The notes below the pieces were generated by a model, which was given only the letters and a program-made list of their open reading frames with translations, was not told the origin of the DNA and searched no databases. Shown here piece by piece: positions 7,380 through 14,868 of a stretch of DNA of 64,000 nt. The translations under genes and the position numbers were made by a program. Every line of letters begins with the position of its first letter. Position 1 is the first letter of the stretch. Origin of the DNA: Candidatus Latescibacterota bacterium (lineage in GTDB: Bacteria > Latescibacterota > UBA2968 > UBA8231); the NCBI GenBank assembly GCA_022826515.1, contig JAJDUT010000121.1, forward strand, positions 1-64,000, in the 5' to 3' direction.

Positions 7380-8051
7380 TTAGTCGGTCTCGACGAAGAT
7401 ACTACCGGCTACTTCCAACCCCAGCGACACTTCCTTCTCCTTGGCAGCACCGATCTTCAATTGCAGCGGGCCGTTAAAGGGTGCCTTGGCGGTAACTTCG
7501 ACTCGGGTGCCCAAGAGCAATTGCAAATTTTCCATATAGCGCAGCATCTGGGGATTGCGGTCGCTGACGCGGCGGATGATCGCGGATTGGCCGTCTTGTA
7601 GCTCGGAAAGACGGCGGTACTTTGGGTGGTCGATCTGGCCTTGCTTGGTGGGAATCGGCTCGCCGTGGGCACCGACGGTTGGATAGCCCAAAGCCTCGTC
7701 GATGCGGTCTTCAAACTCCTCGGAAATAGCGTGCTCTAGGCGGTCGGCCTCGGCGTCGATCTGGTCCCAAGAATAGCCCAACGCTTGGCTGAGATATAGC
7801 TCGATCAAGCGGTGATGGCGGATGGTCTCCAAGGCGATCTTCTCGCCGCTGGCCGTTAGCTTGACCCCTTGGTACGGCGTGTAGATGAGCAGATTCATCT
7901 CGGCGAGCTTCTTGATCATGTTCGTCGCCGAGGCCGCGGCCACTTCCAAGCGGCTGGCAATCACCGAAGTGGTGACGCGCCCACCGTGCTCGTCGCTGTG
8001 CTGCAATTTGTAGATTGTCTTGAGATAATCCTCAATAGCCTGCGTCAGCAC
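7380..8051 (-). CDS. mntR: DtxR/MntR-family metal-dependent repressor
   Basis: This 223-residue regulator has three parts. The first is an N-terminal winged helix (about 1-65, Y-L-K-T-I-Y-K-L ... A-A-A-S-A-T-N-M-I-K-K-L-A). The second is the iron-repressor dimerisation and metal-binding segment (about 75-125), with H-H-R-L-I-E-L-Y-L and D-R-L-E-H-A-I. The third is a C-terminal SH3/FeoA-like domain (about 145-223). The GTG start is supported by GGAGG six bases upstream. It is divergent from the metal ABC operon and a dyad overlaps that operon's promoter, so it very probably represses metal uptake when Mn(II) or Fe(II) is sufficient. Its 3' end lies two bases from the Lon-domain gene stop. Confidence 0.9.
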   Translation of the reverse strand: MLTQAIEDYLKTIYKLQHSDEHGGRVTTSVIASRLEVAAASATNMIKKLAEMNLLIYTPYQGVKLTASGEKIALETIRHHRLIELYLSQALGYSWDQIDAEADRLEHAISEEFEDRIDEALGYPTVGAHGEPIPTKQGQIDHPKYRRLSELQDGQSAIIRRVSDRNPQMLRYMENLQLLLGTRVEVTAKAPFNGPLQLKIGAAKEKEVSLGLEVAGSIFVETD

Positions 8052-8116
8052 CCCTTACCTCCAAGGTTACGCGTTTTGTCCTTAAGATAGGGCCAAAAGC
8101 AGATTTAGCAACGACC

Positions 8117-8144
8117 TTGACAGTTTTTTAGCCATGACTAAATT
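8117..8144 (+). promoter_or_regulatory. metal-uptake operon promoter overlapped by an MntR-like box
   Basis: TTGACA (8117-8122) and TAAATT (8139-8144), spaced by 16 bases, form a promoter upstream of the substrate-binding protein gene. An interrupted palindrome TTTAG-ccatga-CTAAA (8127-8142) covers the spacer and -10 region. Its sequence resembles DtxR/MntR-class operators, and bound repressor would block polymerase directly. Confidence 0.6.
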
Positions 8145-8187
8145 TTTGTTTTTGTATGTCAACTGAAATTATATAAGCTAAGGGATT

Positions 8188-9078
8188 ATGTTCTGGATTT
8201 TCATTTTGTTGTACGCGTTGGGTTGCGCTGCTCCCGAGCGCGACGACGGGCGGATTGAGGTGGTGTGTACCACTGGGATGGTGGCCGACCTCGCCCGCAA
8301 TATCGGCGGCGACCGCATCGCGGTTGTCGGGATGATGGGGCCGGGCGTCGATCCGCATTACTACAAGGCATCGCAAGGCGATTTGGCCAAGCTGACGGCC
8401 GCGGATTTGATTCTCTTCAACGGCCTTTTTCTCGAAGGCAAGATGGAAGACATCTTCGCCAAAATGGGCCAGCAAGTGTTGGTCGTGGCCGAGCAAATAC
8501 CAGAAGAGCGCTTGCTGCGCCCGCCGGAATTCGAGGGCAACTTCGATCCCCATATATGGTTCGACGTATCGCTGTGGGCGCGGACGATTGAGCCGGTCGT
8601 GGCTCGTCTGAGCGCAATGGACCCGGACGGGGCGGCGGTCTATCGCCAGAACGGCGCGCGTTACCGGGAGCGCCTCGACGCGCTGCATCAATGGGTCGGC
8701 GAGCAGGTCGAGTTGCTGCCGGAGGCCAGCCGCGTGCTGATTACGGCCCACGACGCCTTTGGCTACTTTGGCCGGGCCTACGGAGTGGAGGTCGTCGGCC
8801 TGCAGGGCATTTCCACGGTGGCCGATTACGGGGTCAACGATGTCACCCAGCTAGTCGATCTGATCGTGGAGCGCCAAGTCAAGGCCATCTTCGTCGAGAG
8901 CAGCGTGCCCGTGCGCTCGATTGAGGCCGTGCGCGAAGGGTGCTTGGACCGCGGCTTCCAAGTGAAAATAGGCGGCACCCTATACTCGGATGCGATGGGG
9001 GCTGCCGACAGCGGTGCCGACACGTATGTGGGCATGGTCGAAAGCAACGTCAACACCATTGTGGGAGCTTTGCGGTGA
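8188..9078 (+). CDS. mntA: metal ABC transporter substrate-binding lipoprotein
   Basis: This 296-residue cluster-A1 (TroA/ZnuA/MntC) binding protein is exported by a short lipoprotein signal, with lipobox L-Y-A-L-G-C and lipidated Cys13. The four expected metal ligands are visible: H57 (V-D-P-H-Y-Y), H122 (F-D-P-H-I-W-F-D), H188 (I-T-A-H-D-A-F) and D268 (Y-S-D-A-M-G). A His3-Asp site and the absence of a long His-rich loop favour Mn/Fe over Zn. An AAGGGA site precedes the ATG. It overlaps the ATPase gene by a GTGA junction, and the operon runs binding protein, ATPase, permease, permease. Confidence 0.88.
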   Translation: MFWIFILLYALGCAAPERDDGRIEVVCTTGMVADLARNIGGDRIAVVGMMGPGVDPHYYKASQGDLAKLTAADLILFNGLFLEGKMEDIFAKMGQQVLVVAEQIPEERLLRPPEFEGNFDPHIWFDVSLWARTIEPVVARLSAMDPDGAAVYRQNGARYRERLDALHQWVGEQVELLPEASRVLITAHDAFGYFGRAYGVEVVGLQGISTVADYGVNDVTQLVDLIVERQVKAIFVESSVPVRSIEAVREGCLDRGFQVKIGGTLYSDAMGAADSGADTYVGMVESNVNTIVGALR

Positions 9079-9845
9079 GCGCGCCCGATCCCATCCAGAT
9101 CCACGACATGACCATTGCCTACCACAAGAAGCCGGTGCTGTGGGACGTGGATCTCGATGTGCCCGAAGGACAGCTCGTGGGCATCATCGGCCCCAACGGC
9201 TCGGGCAAAAGCACCATGATCAAGGCCATTATGGACCTCGTGCCCAAGGCGTCGGGATGGGTCAAGATTTACGGCGAGGACTACAGCCAGATGCGCAAGA
9301 TCATCGGCTACGTGCCGCAGCGCGAGTCTGTGGATTGGGACTTTCCGGTCAGCGCGCTCGACGTGGTGCTGATGGGCCGCTACGGCCACGTGGGATGGAT
9401 GCGGCGGCCGAGCAAGGAAGATCGCCGCTTGGCTTGGGCAGCCCTCGATGAGGTGGGCATGACCCCCTTTGCCGAGCGCCAGATCAGCCAGCTATCGGGC
9501 GGCCAGCAGCAGCGGGTCTTTCTCGCCCGCGCCTTGGCCCAAGAAGCCCGCATCTACATCATGGACGAGCCGCTAGCCGGCGTGGATGCGGCGACCGAGC
9601 GCGCGATCATCGCCAGCTTGGTCGCCCTGCGCGAGCAGGGCAAAACCATCTTGGTCGTGCACCACGACTTGCAGACCGTTACCGAATACTTCGACTGGGT
9701 CATCATGCTCAACATGCGGGTCGTGGCGTCCGGCCCAACCCGCGAAGTTTTTACCGATGACAACCTGCAAAAAACCTATGGGGGTCGGCTGACCGTGCTC
9801 TCGCAGGCCGCCCAAGCCATGGCCGAGCAGCGGCGCGAGGGCTGA
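9075..9845 (+). CDS. mntB: metal ABC transporter ATP-binding protein
   Basis: This 256-residue ABC ATPase has Walker [10 protein letters not shown] (39-47), signature L-S-G-G-Q-Q-Q-R (140-147), Walker B I-Y-I-M-D-E-P (160-166) and an H-H-D switch histidine segment. It energises the two permeases encoded next. The GTG start at 9075 overlaps the binding-protein stop by four bases. An earlier in-frame start would run back through the binding-protein gene in another frame and is rejected. The gene ends two bases before the first permease ATG, implying translational coupling. Confidence 0.92.
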   Translation: MSAPDPIQIHDMTIAYHKKPVLWDVDLDVPEGQLVGIIGPNGSGKSTMIKAIMDLVPKASGWVKIYGEDYSQMRKIIGYVPQRESVDWDFPVSALDVVLMGRYGHVGWMRRPSKEDRRLAWAALDEVGMTPFAERQISQLSGGQQQRVFLARALAQEARIYIMDEPLAGVDAATERAIIASLVALREQGKTILVVHHDLQTVTEYFDWVIMLNMRVVASGPTREVFTDDNLQKTYGGRLTVLSQAAQAMAEQRREG

Positions 9846-9847
9846 CG

Positions 9848-11176
9848 ATGCTAGTCGAAAACGCCCTGCGGTTCTTGAGCTTAGCCGACGCCAACGTGCG
9901 CTTCGTGCTCTTCGGCTCCCTGCTGATTGGCGCGACTGGCGGGTTGCTGGGGTCGTTTGCCGTGTTGCGGCGGCGGAGCCTCGTTGGCGACGCGCTGGCG
10001 CACGCGGCCTTGCCTGGGGTGGCATTGGCTTATTTGTGGACGGGGAGCAAGGCCCTGCCAGTGCTGCTGACGGGGGCGGCGATTTCCGGGGTGCTCGGCG
10101 TGCTGGTGATGCAGTTCATCATCAGCTATACCCGCGTCAAGGCAGATTCGGCCATCGGCATTGTGCTGTCGGTCTTTTTTGGCGTGGGGATCGTGCTGTT
10201 GACCCACGTTCAGCGGGTCGGCACGGGCAATCAGAGCGGCTTGGACAAGTTCCTGTTTGGGCAGGCGGCCTCGCTGGTGGATGACGACCTGCGCGTCATG
10301 AGTGTGTTGGCGGGCCTCATCATCCTCGCGGTGGCCTTGTTCTTTAAGGAGTTCAAGGCGCTGATTTTCGACGCGGACTTTTTGCAGACGCTCGGCTACT
10401 CAGCCCGCTGGATCGACGCCTTGCTGATGGGGCTGATCGCGCTGACGGTGATCGTGGGCTTGCAGGCCGTAGGCGTGGTGCTGATTGCGGCTATGCTCAT
10501 CACGCCGGCTGTGGCGGCGCGCTTTTGGACCGAGCACCTGCACAAGATGGTGCTGCTCGCCGCTGCTTTTGGGGGGTTGTCTGGGGTCGTCGGCACCTTC
10601 ATCAGTTCCTTGGTGCCGCGGATACCCACTGGCCCGGTGATGGTGCTCAGCGCCACCTTGTGCTTTGTGGTGTCGGCTCTTTTTGCGCCCCAGCGGGGGG
10701 TGTTGGCGCGGTGGCGCAGGCAGCGGCACAACAGCCGCCGCGAGAGCCAGCAGCACTTTTTGCGCGCCTGCGTCGAGCTACAAGAGAAGTTGGGGACGGG
10801 CCGCTCCCTGGCCGTGGAGGAACTGGCCATTGAGATGGGCCTATCGCCGGACCGGGTCAAACGCCTCGGGCGGCGGCTCGCCGAGAAGGGACTAGTCTCC
10901 AGTCAGGACGGACGTTTCGCCCTGACGGATCTAGGCGCGGAGGAAGGGCTTTTCGTGGTTAAATCGCACCGTTTGTGGGAGCACTATTTGTACTATCGGG
11001 CCATACTCGACGCCGATCACGTGGATCGGCCCGCCGACGAAGTCGAGCACTTGCTGACGCCGGAAATCATCGCCGAGTTAGAGGACATCCTCCAGCGCGA
11101 GCAGGGACTAGACCCAGCCCGAATCGTCAATATCCACGGCACCGGCAGCCACTACCGCCGGGGAGGCCGCGAATGA
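9848..11176 (+). CDS. metal ABC permease fused to a C-terminal DtxR/MntR-like domain
   Basis: This 442-residue protein joins two parts. Residues 1 to about 285 form an ABC-3 type permease of the MntB/ZnuB/TroC class, with hydrophobic helices and the motif S-L-V-G-D-A-L-A-H-A-A-L-P-G. Residues about 300-440 form a cytosolic metalloregulator-like module. That module has a winged helix (L-A-V-E-E-L-A-I-E-M-G-L-S-P-D-R-V-K-R-L) and the iron-repressor dimerisation segment K-S-H-R-L-W-E-H-Y-L ... D-E-V-E-H-L-L. The same architecture is known in chlamydial YtgCR, where the repressor half is released by proteolysis. Whether this tail is cleaved, binds DNA or gates transport is unknown. The stop overlaps the next ATG (ATGA). 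Confidence 0.88.
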   Translation: MLVENALRFLSLADANVRFVLFGSLLIGATGGLLGSFAVLRRRSLVGDALAHAALPGVALAYLWTGSKALPVLLTGAAISGVLGVLVMQFIISYTRVKADSAIGIVLSVFFGVGIVLLTHVQRVGTGNQSGLDKFLFGQAASLVDDDLRVMSVLAGLIILAVALFFKEFKALIFDADFLQTLGYSARWIDALLMGLIALTVIVGLQAVGVVLIAAMLITPAVAARFWTEHLHKMVLLAAAFGGLSGVVGTFISSLVPRIPTGPVMVLSATLCFVVSALFAPQRGVLARWRRQRHNSRRESQQHFLRACVELQEKLGTGRSLAVEELAIEMGLSPDRVKRLGRRLAEKGLVSSQDGRFALTDLGAEEGLFVVKSHRLWEHYLYYRAILDADHVDRPADEVEHLLTPEIIAELEDILQREQGLDPARIVNIHGTGSHYRRGGRE

Positions 11177-12450
11177 TCGAAGGCGCTTTTTGGATCATAC
11201 TCACCGGCGTGTTGGTCACGGCGTCCTGCGCCCTGTTGGGCAGCTTCTTGGTGCTGCGCAAGATGTCGCTGTTGGGCGACGCTTTGAGCCACGCCGTGCT
11301 ACCGGGGATCGCCGTGGCCTTCCTGTTGTCGGGTAGCCGCGCGGTGCTGCCGATGTTTTTGGGCGCAGCCGCCTTCGGCTTGCTAACCGCGCTGTTGGTC
11401 GAGGCATTTCACCGGCGGTGGCGCGTGCAAGAGGACGCGGCCATCGGCATTGTGTTTACCGCGCTTTTCGCGCTGGGAGTGGTGATCATCACCGCGTATG
11501 CCGGCCAAGTGGATCTCGATCAGGAGTGCGTGCTCTACGGCGAAATCGCCTATACCCCTTGGGATCTGCTGCTGTGGGGAGACCAATCGCTGGGGCCGCG
11601 GCCGGTGTGGATATTGGGCGCGATGCTGGCGATTAACCTGATTGTGATCGCGCTCTTGTACAAGGAATTCAAAATTTCCGCGTTCGACCCAGCCTTGGCC
11701 ATGTCGGTGGGGATCAACGCCACGCTGATGCACTATCTCTTGATGGGTTTGGTCGCGCTGACGACGGTGGCGTCGTTTGAGTCCGTGGGCGCGATCTTGG
11801 TCGTGGCCATGCTGATTGTGCCAGGGGCTGCCGCTTACCTGTGGAGCGATCGGCTCATCGCGGTAATAGGGTTGGCCGTGTTCTTTGGGATCGTCTCGGC
11901 CGTGGTGGGTTACTTTTTGGCTAGCTTATGGGATAGCTCCATCGCCGGGGCCATGGTGGTGGTCATCGGCGGGATATTTCTCTTCTCCCTGCTTTTTTCA
12001 CCCAATCAGGGCGTGCTGGCGCGGGTTTATCAGCGCGTGCGGCTGTCGCTGCAAGTAGCGCAAGATCACATGCTGCTGGCGCTGGTGCGGCGCGAAGAGA
12101 AGGAGGTCGGGTGCGCTGGGCTGCGGCCCGCCGAGTTGGTGGCGACTGCGGCCGTTTGGAATCCGCTGGCGCAACTGGCGTTTGGCGGTCTGCGGCGGCG
12201 GCAACTGCTGGTACAGGCCAATGGCGTGGTCGAATTGTCTGCCAAGGGCCAACAAGTCGCGCTGCGCCTGCTGCGCCATCACCGGCTTTGGGAGACCTAT
12301 ATGAGCCAACTGGGCCTGCCCGCAGACCACGTACACGACCCGGCCGATGCGATTGAGCACTTTATCGGCGGCGAGTTGGCCGCCGAGTTGGGTGCGCAAA
12401 TCCGCGACGAACAGGATCCGCAAGGCAAGCAAATCCCGCCCTCTAATTGA
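11173..12450 (+). CDS. second metal ABC permease, also fused to a DtxR/MntR-like domain
   Basis: This 425-residue partner permease has an ABC-3 membrane part of about 280 residues (M-S-L-L-G-D-A-L-S-H-A-V-L-P-G motif). The cytosolic tail has a degenerate winged-helix region (L-R-P-A-E-L-V-A-T-A-A-V-W-N) followed by a clear metal-binding segment, R-H-H-R-L-W-E-T-Y-M ... A-D-A-I-E-H-F-I. The tail is more divergent than that of the preceding permease, notably in the recognition helix, so it may sense metal without binding DNA. Presumably the two permeases form a heterodimer carrying both tails on the cytosolic face. It is the last gene of the operon, converging on the SUI1 gene. Confidence 0.85.
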   Translation: MIEGAFWIILTGVLVTASCALLGSFLVLRKMSLLGDALSHAVLPGIAVAFLLSGSRAVLPMFLGAAAFGLLTALLVEAFHRRWRVQEDAAIGIVFTALFALGVVIITAYAGQVDLDQECVLYGEIAYTPWDLLLWGDQSLGPRPVWILGAMLAINLIVIALLYKEFKISAFDPALAMSVGINATLMHYLLMGLVALTTVASFESVGAILVVAMLIVPGAAAYLWSDRLIAVIGLAVFFGIVSAVVGYFLASLWDSSIAGAMVVVIGGIFLFSLLFSPNQGVLARVYQRVRLSLQVAQDHMLLALVRREEKEVGCAGLRPAELVATAAVWNPLAQLAFGGLRRRQLLVQANGVVELSAKGQQVALRLLRHHRLWETYMSQLGLPADHVHDPADAIEHFIGGELAAELGAQIRDEQDPQGKQIPPSN

Positions 12451-12454
12451 TGCC

Positions 12455-12778
12455 TCAGCCGCCGGCGCGCTTGGCCTGATAGCCGCGCTTGGCTAGCTCG
12501 GCGAGCACGACCTCCACTTTGTCCCCCTGAATTTCTATTACGCGATCGACGACCGACCCGCCGCTGCCGCATTTGCGCTTGAGTTCGGCGGCGAGGGTCT
12601 TCAGTTCGGCTGCGGATAGCCTCAGGCCCGAGATGGTGGTCACAGTCTTGCCGCCGCGCCCTTTTTTTTCGCGGCGCACGCGGGCGATGCCGTCGCCGGT
12701 GGGAGGGGAGGCTTGCTTTTTCGGCTGCTGTACGCGGCCAAGATCAGAGGAATACACGAGGCGGCTGTTTTTAGCCAT
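12455..12778 (-). CDS. yciH: SUI1/YciH-family translation factor
   Basis: This 107-residue protein has a basic flexible N-terminus and a SUI1 (eIF1-like) fold from about residue 30. Its features are V-R-R-E-K-K-G-R-G-G-K-T-V-T-T-I-S-G-L, K-C-G-S-G-G-S-V and I-E-I-Q-G-D. YciH proteins resemble archaeal/eukaryotic eIF1 and influence start-codon fidelity in bacteria, but they are non-essential. Its start overlaps the end of the phytanoyl-CoA-dioxygenase-like gene by eight bases, so the two are probably cotranscribed. The length is normal for the family. Confidence 0.9.
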   Translation of the reverse strand: MAKNSRLVYSSDLGRVQQPKKQASPPTGDGIARVRREKKGRGGKTVTTISGLRLSAAELKTLAAELKRKCGSGGSVVDRVIEIQGDKVEVVLAELAKRGYQAKRAGG

Positions 12779-13580
12779 TGGGATTCTCCATTCCGTGTCC
12801 CGCCGCCCGCCGCTCCTGGACTATGCGCACGGTCTCGTCGCGCCACGCTGCAAATTCGTCGGTATCTACGGCGTCGTGCAGGGTTGCCCTTTTGGCGTAG
12901 GGCACGTAGTTGCCGATGTGCCACAGCGTGTTGCGGTACAGGCAGAAGTCTCCGGCGTCGAGGAAGAGCTGCCGGGCACCGGGCATACTCTGTGCGTAGC
13001 TGAGGCAGGTCCACTCGCGCTCGGTAGCGGATTGTCCTTCGAGATCGGGCTTGGCGATGGGGCGCTCGGGAAAGCGCGCTACTTCGCACGGCAGGTCGCG
13101 GCGCAGGTGGCTGCCGGGGACGACCCAAGTGCACGAATCGGCGTACAGGGCGCAGTTGACTTGGTTGAAGTATCGGTCGTCGGCAAAGTGCTCGTCCCAG
13201 CGCGCCAGTTCCAAGCCGGGCATATTGTCGCGCCAGTCGCGGTGCCAGTGGGTACACCACGGCAACTCGTCCGGCTCAAAGAGCACGCCCATGACTTGGG
13301 GGCCGCCGACGCGGAAATCCGGCGCGAGCAAGCGGTGGAGTGCGTCGTTGAGTGCGGGGAGTTCTACATAGTCGATAAAGGGCTGTTGGTCGAGCGGGAA
13401 GTCGGCCATTGGCTGCAAGCGCTGGGCTTGAGGGCCGCGCTGTTGGCGGGCTAAGTCTCGCGCCTCGGCGCAGACGCGGCGTAGATCGGCGATGAGGGCA
13501 GGGGGCAGGAGTTGGCGAAAGACCGTGTAGCCCTGAGTGCGGTACTCGTCGATGTGCTGGTCGGAAAAAGCGAAGGCCAT
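12771..13580 (-). CDS. phytanoyl-CoA dioxygenase (PhyH) family protein
   Basis: This 269-residue Fe(II)/2-oxoglutarate dioxygenase has the iron facial triad: H113-x-D115 in W-H-R-D and distal H221 in L-W-H-I-G-N-Y. The 2-oxoglutarate-binding Arg is probably R231. The N-terminus (F-S-D-Q-H-I-D-E-Y-R-T-Q-G-Y-T-V) is the usual PhyH opening. Members hydroxylate varied small molecules and the substrate here cannot be read from sequence. Ten bases upstream ends a short frame with a PhyH-like N-terminus, suggesting gene duplication and decay. It is followed by and overlaps yciH. Confidence 0.85.
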   Translation of the reverse strand: MAFAFSDQHIDEYRTQGYTVFRQLLPPALIADLRRVCAEARDLARQQRGPQAQRLQPMADFPLDQQPFIDYVELPALNDALHRLLAPDFRVGGPQVMGVLFEPDELPWCTHWHRDWRDNMPGLELARWDEHFADDRYFNQVNCALYADSCTWVVPGSHLRRDLPCEVARFPERPIAKPDLEGQSATEREWTCLSYAQSMPGARQLFLDAGDFCLYRNTLWHIGNYVPYAKRATLHDAVDTDEFAAWRDETVRIVQERRAAGHGMENPNG

Positions 13581-13589
13581 GGCGTTGTC

Positions 13590-13703
13590 TCACACGTGCC
13601 CTACGTGAAAGCCTTGGGGCGGCTCGAAGTGCTCGGCGCGTTTGCCGATATAGTGGCAGCCTTGGGCGCGGTAGGATTGGACTTGGGCGGCGTTGAGGTT
13701 CAC
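13590..13703 (-). pseudogene. short PhyH-like N-terminal fragment
   Basis: This GTG-initiated frame of 37 residues starts V-N-L-N-A-A-Q-V-Q-S-Y-R-A-Q-G, the typical first 15 residues of PhyH-family proteins, but then runs G-F-H-V-G-H-V and stops. No iron-binding motif can be present at this length. It sits directly upstream of, and parallel to, the intact PhyH gene. It is most likely the leftover 5' end of a deleted paralogue; a small translated leader peptide is the alternative. Confidence 0.45.
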
Positions 13704-14106
13704 GGTGGGTTACTTCCTGAGGGATGAGTATCTGTCCCGTAACTTAGCGAACAGGGGCACGGGCTTCAACCGTGAAAATGCGGTCTTGCTCTTGGTCTGT
13801 ACTCCATGCAAGCTCCCGTAACAAAAGATCCTTTAATGGGGAACTCGTTGTGGTCGTCTGCTCAAGAAGCCGACGGCAAAAAGCCCCTCTTCCGATCCGG
13901 TAGCATCTTGACATCACCTACTTCTTTAGGTCGTGCGCCAAGCGGAGCCTGTGGATCAACCAGTTGCCGACAGAAGGCCAGACTCCCTGCAGACTGTACC
14001 TCCTACCGTTTTTCTGGTCTTGAAACAGACCCTATGTGCCGTAGCCGTGTGTCGCCCTCGGTAAATTTTCTCTTGATGTTACTACGGCAATGCCGTAATT
14101 AAGATC
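13704..14106. other. 400-base spacer before the HigBA-type pair
   Basis: No recognisable gene is seen between the PhyH fragment and the toxin gene. Short frames exist on both strands without homology I can recognise. The last 35 bases hold the toxin-antitoxin promoter and dyad. Confidence 0.55.
14073..14101 (+). promoter_or_regulatory. autoregulated toxin-antitoxin promoter with 7+1+7 dyad
   Basis: TTGATG (14073-14078) and TAATTA (14096-14101) are spaced by 17 bases. The perfect inverted repeat TACGGCA-A-TGCCGTA (14083-14097) fills the spacer and touches the -10 box. This suits repression by the XRE antitoxin or toxin-antitoxin complex. The toxin ATG lies only five bases after the -10 box, so the transcript would be leaderless or nearly so. 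Confidence 0.6.
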
Positions 14107-14454
14107 ATGCACACGGTCATCGAAACATCTACTTTCATCAGCAAATGCCGTCGCTACCAGATAAGTGACAGCGACCGGGAGGCCATCATCGACTTTGTCG
14201 CCAATAATCCCGATGCCGGCGACGTAATCAAAGGATCAGGAGGTGCTCGCAAGCTCCGGTTCGCCGCGCCGGGAAGAGGAAAGAGCGGTGGATACCGAGT
14301 GGTGACTTTTTACAGTGGCCAAGACATTCCTGTGTTTTTGCTGTCGATCTTCGCTAAAGGCGATAAAACAAACCTGACCGACTCGGAAGTTAGTGTTTTG
14401 CGGACTGTGTTGCGCACACTGGCAGACGAATACCAACGGAGGACCCAACCATGA
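14107..14454 (+). CDS. RelE/HigB-type toxin of a type II toxin-antitoxin pair
   Basis: This 115-residue protein belongs to the RelE/ParE superfamily, HigB2-like subgroup. Characteristic stretches are I-I-D-F-V-A-N-N-P-D-A-G-D-V-I-K-G-S-G-G-A-R-K-L-R-F, G-K-S-G-G-Y-R-V-V-T-F-Y and P-V-F-L-L-S-I-F-A-K-G-D-K-T-N-L. These proteins are ribosome-dependent or free mRNA interferases. The toxin precedes its antitoxin, the order typical of higBA, with an ATGA overlap. The frame appears complete and the conserved basic core (K-L-R-F, Y-R-V) is intact, so the module is probably active. Confidence 0.87.
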   Translation: MHTVIETSTFISKCRRYQISDSDREAIIDFVANNPDAGDVIKGSGGARKLRFAAPGRGKSGGYRVVTFYSGQDIPVFLLSIFAKGDKTNLTDSEVSVLRTVLRTLADEYQRRTQP

Positions 14455-14744
14455 CCAAGGCTGGAGAGGAACTTATCAAGGCGGCAACGGAGGCTCTGGA
14501 AATCGCGCACGGCCAAGCAGACCCAGAAAGCTACCGCGTCCACCTCCCCGACGAGATCAACGCCCGCTTGATCCGCTCGCAACTGAACATGACTCAGGGC
14601 GTCTTTGCCCAGACCTTTGGCATCGACATCCGCACCCTTCAGGACTGGGAACAAGGCCGGCGGATTCCCAGTGGTCCGGCGCAAGCACTTTTGAAAATCA
14701 TCTACCGGGAGCCAGAGGCTGCTAAGAGGGCGGTAGTGAGGTAG
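14451..14744 (+). CDS. XRE-family antitoxin paired with the RelE/HigB-type toxin
   Basis: This 97-residue protein has an N-terminal toxin-contact region and a C-terminal XRE helix-turn-helix (about 55-90). The latter reads I-R-S-Q-L-N-M-T-Q-G-V-F-A-Q-T-F-G-I-D-I-R-T-L-Q-D-W-E-Q-G-R, closely matching HigA2/MqsA-like antitoxins (Q-x-x-F-A-x-x-F-G ... L-x-x-W-E-Q-G-R). It would neutralise the upstream toxin and repress the dyad promoter. Translation is coupled to the toxin by an ATGA overlap. A perfect stem-loop terminator follows 18 bases downstream. Confidence 0.88.
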   Translation: MTKAGEELIKAATEALEIAHGQADPESYRVHLPDEINARLIRSQLNMTQGVFAQTFGIDIRTLQDWEQGRRIPSGPAQALLKIIYREPEAAKRAVVR

Positions 14745-14762
14745 TGGGCTACTTTGAAAACA

Positions 14763-14785
14763 AAGGCCCCGTACCAAGGGGCCTT
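14763..14785. terminator. bidirectional stem-loop terminator
   Basis: AAGGCCCC-gtaccaa-GGGGCCTT is a perfect 8-bp stem with a 7-base loop, placed between the convergent antitoxin and enolase-superfamily genes. The plus-strand tail is CTTAT; the minus-strand tail (TGTTTTC) is richer in T. Either gene could end here. Confidence 0.65.
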
Positions 14786-14868
14786 CTTATGTACGGCTAT
14801 TTTCAAACTGAACCACTACCGGCGATTCGTATGCGGAACATGCACTATAGAAGTCAAGTAATGGCGAT

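Noticed and set aside
12573..13454. 293-codon plus-strand frame opposite the PhyH gene
   Set aside because: Antisense shadow; the minus strand carries the iron-binding motifs and coupling to yciH.
13806..14102. 98-codon plus-strand frame before the HigBA-type pair
   Set aside because: Amino-acid composition is unlike a protein, no motif is recognisable, and it overlaps the toxin-antitoxin promoter.
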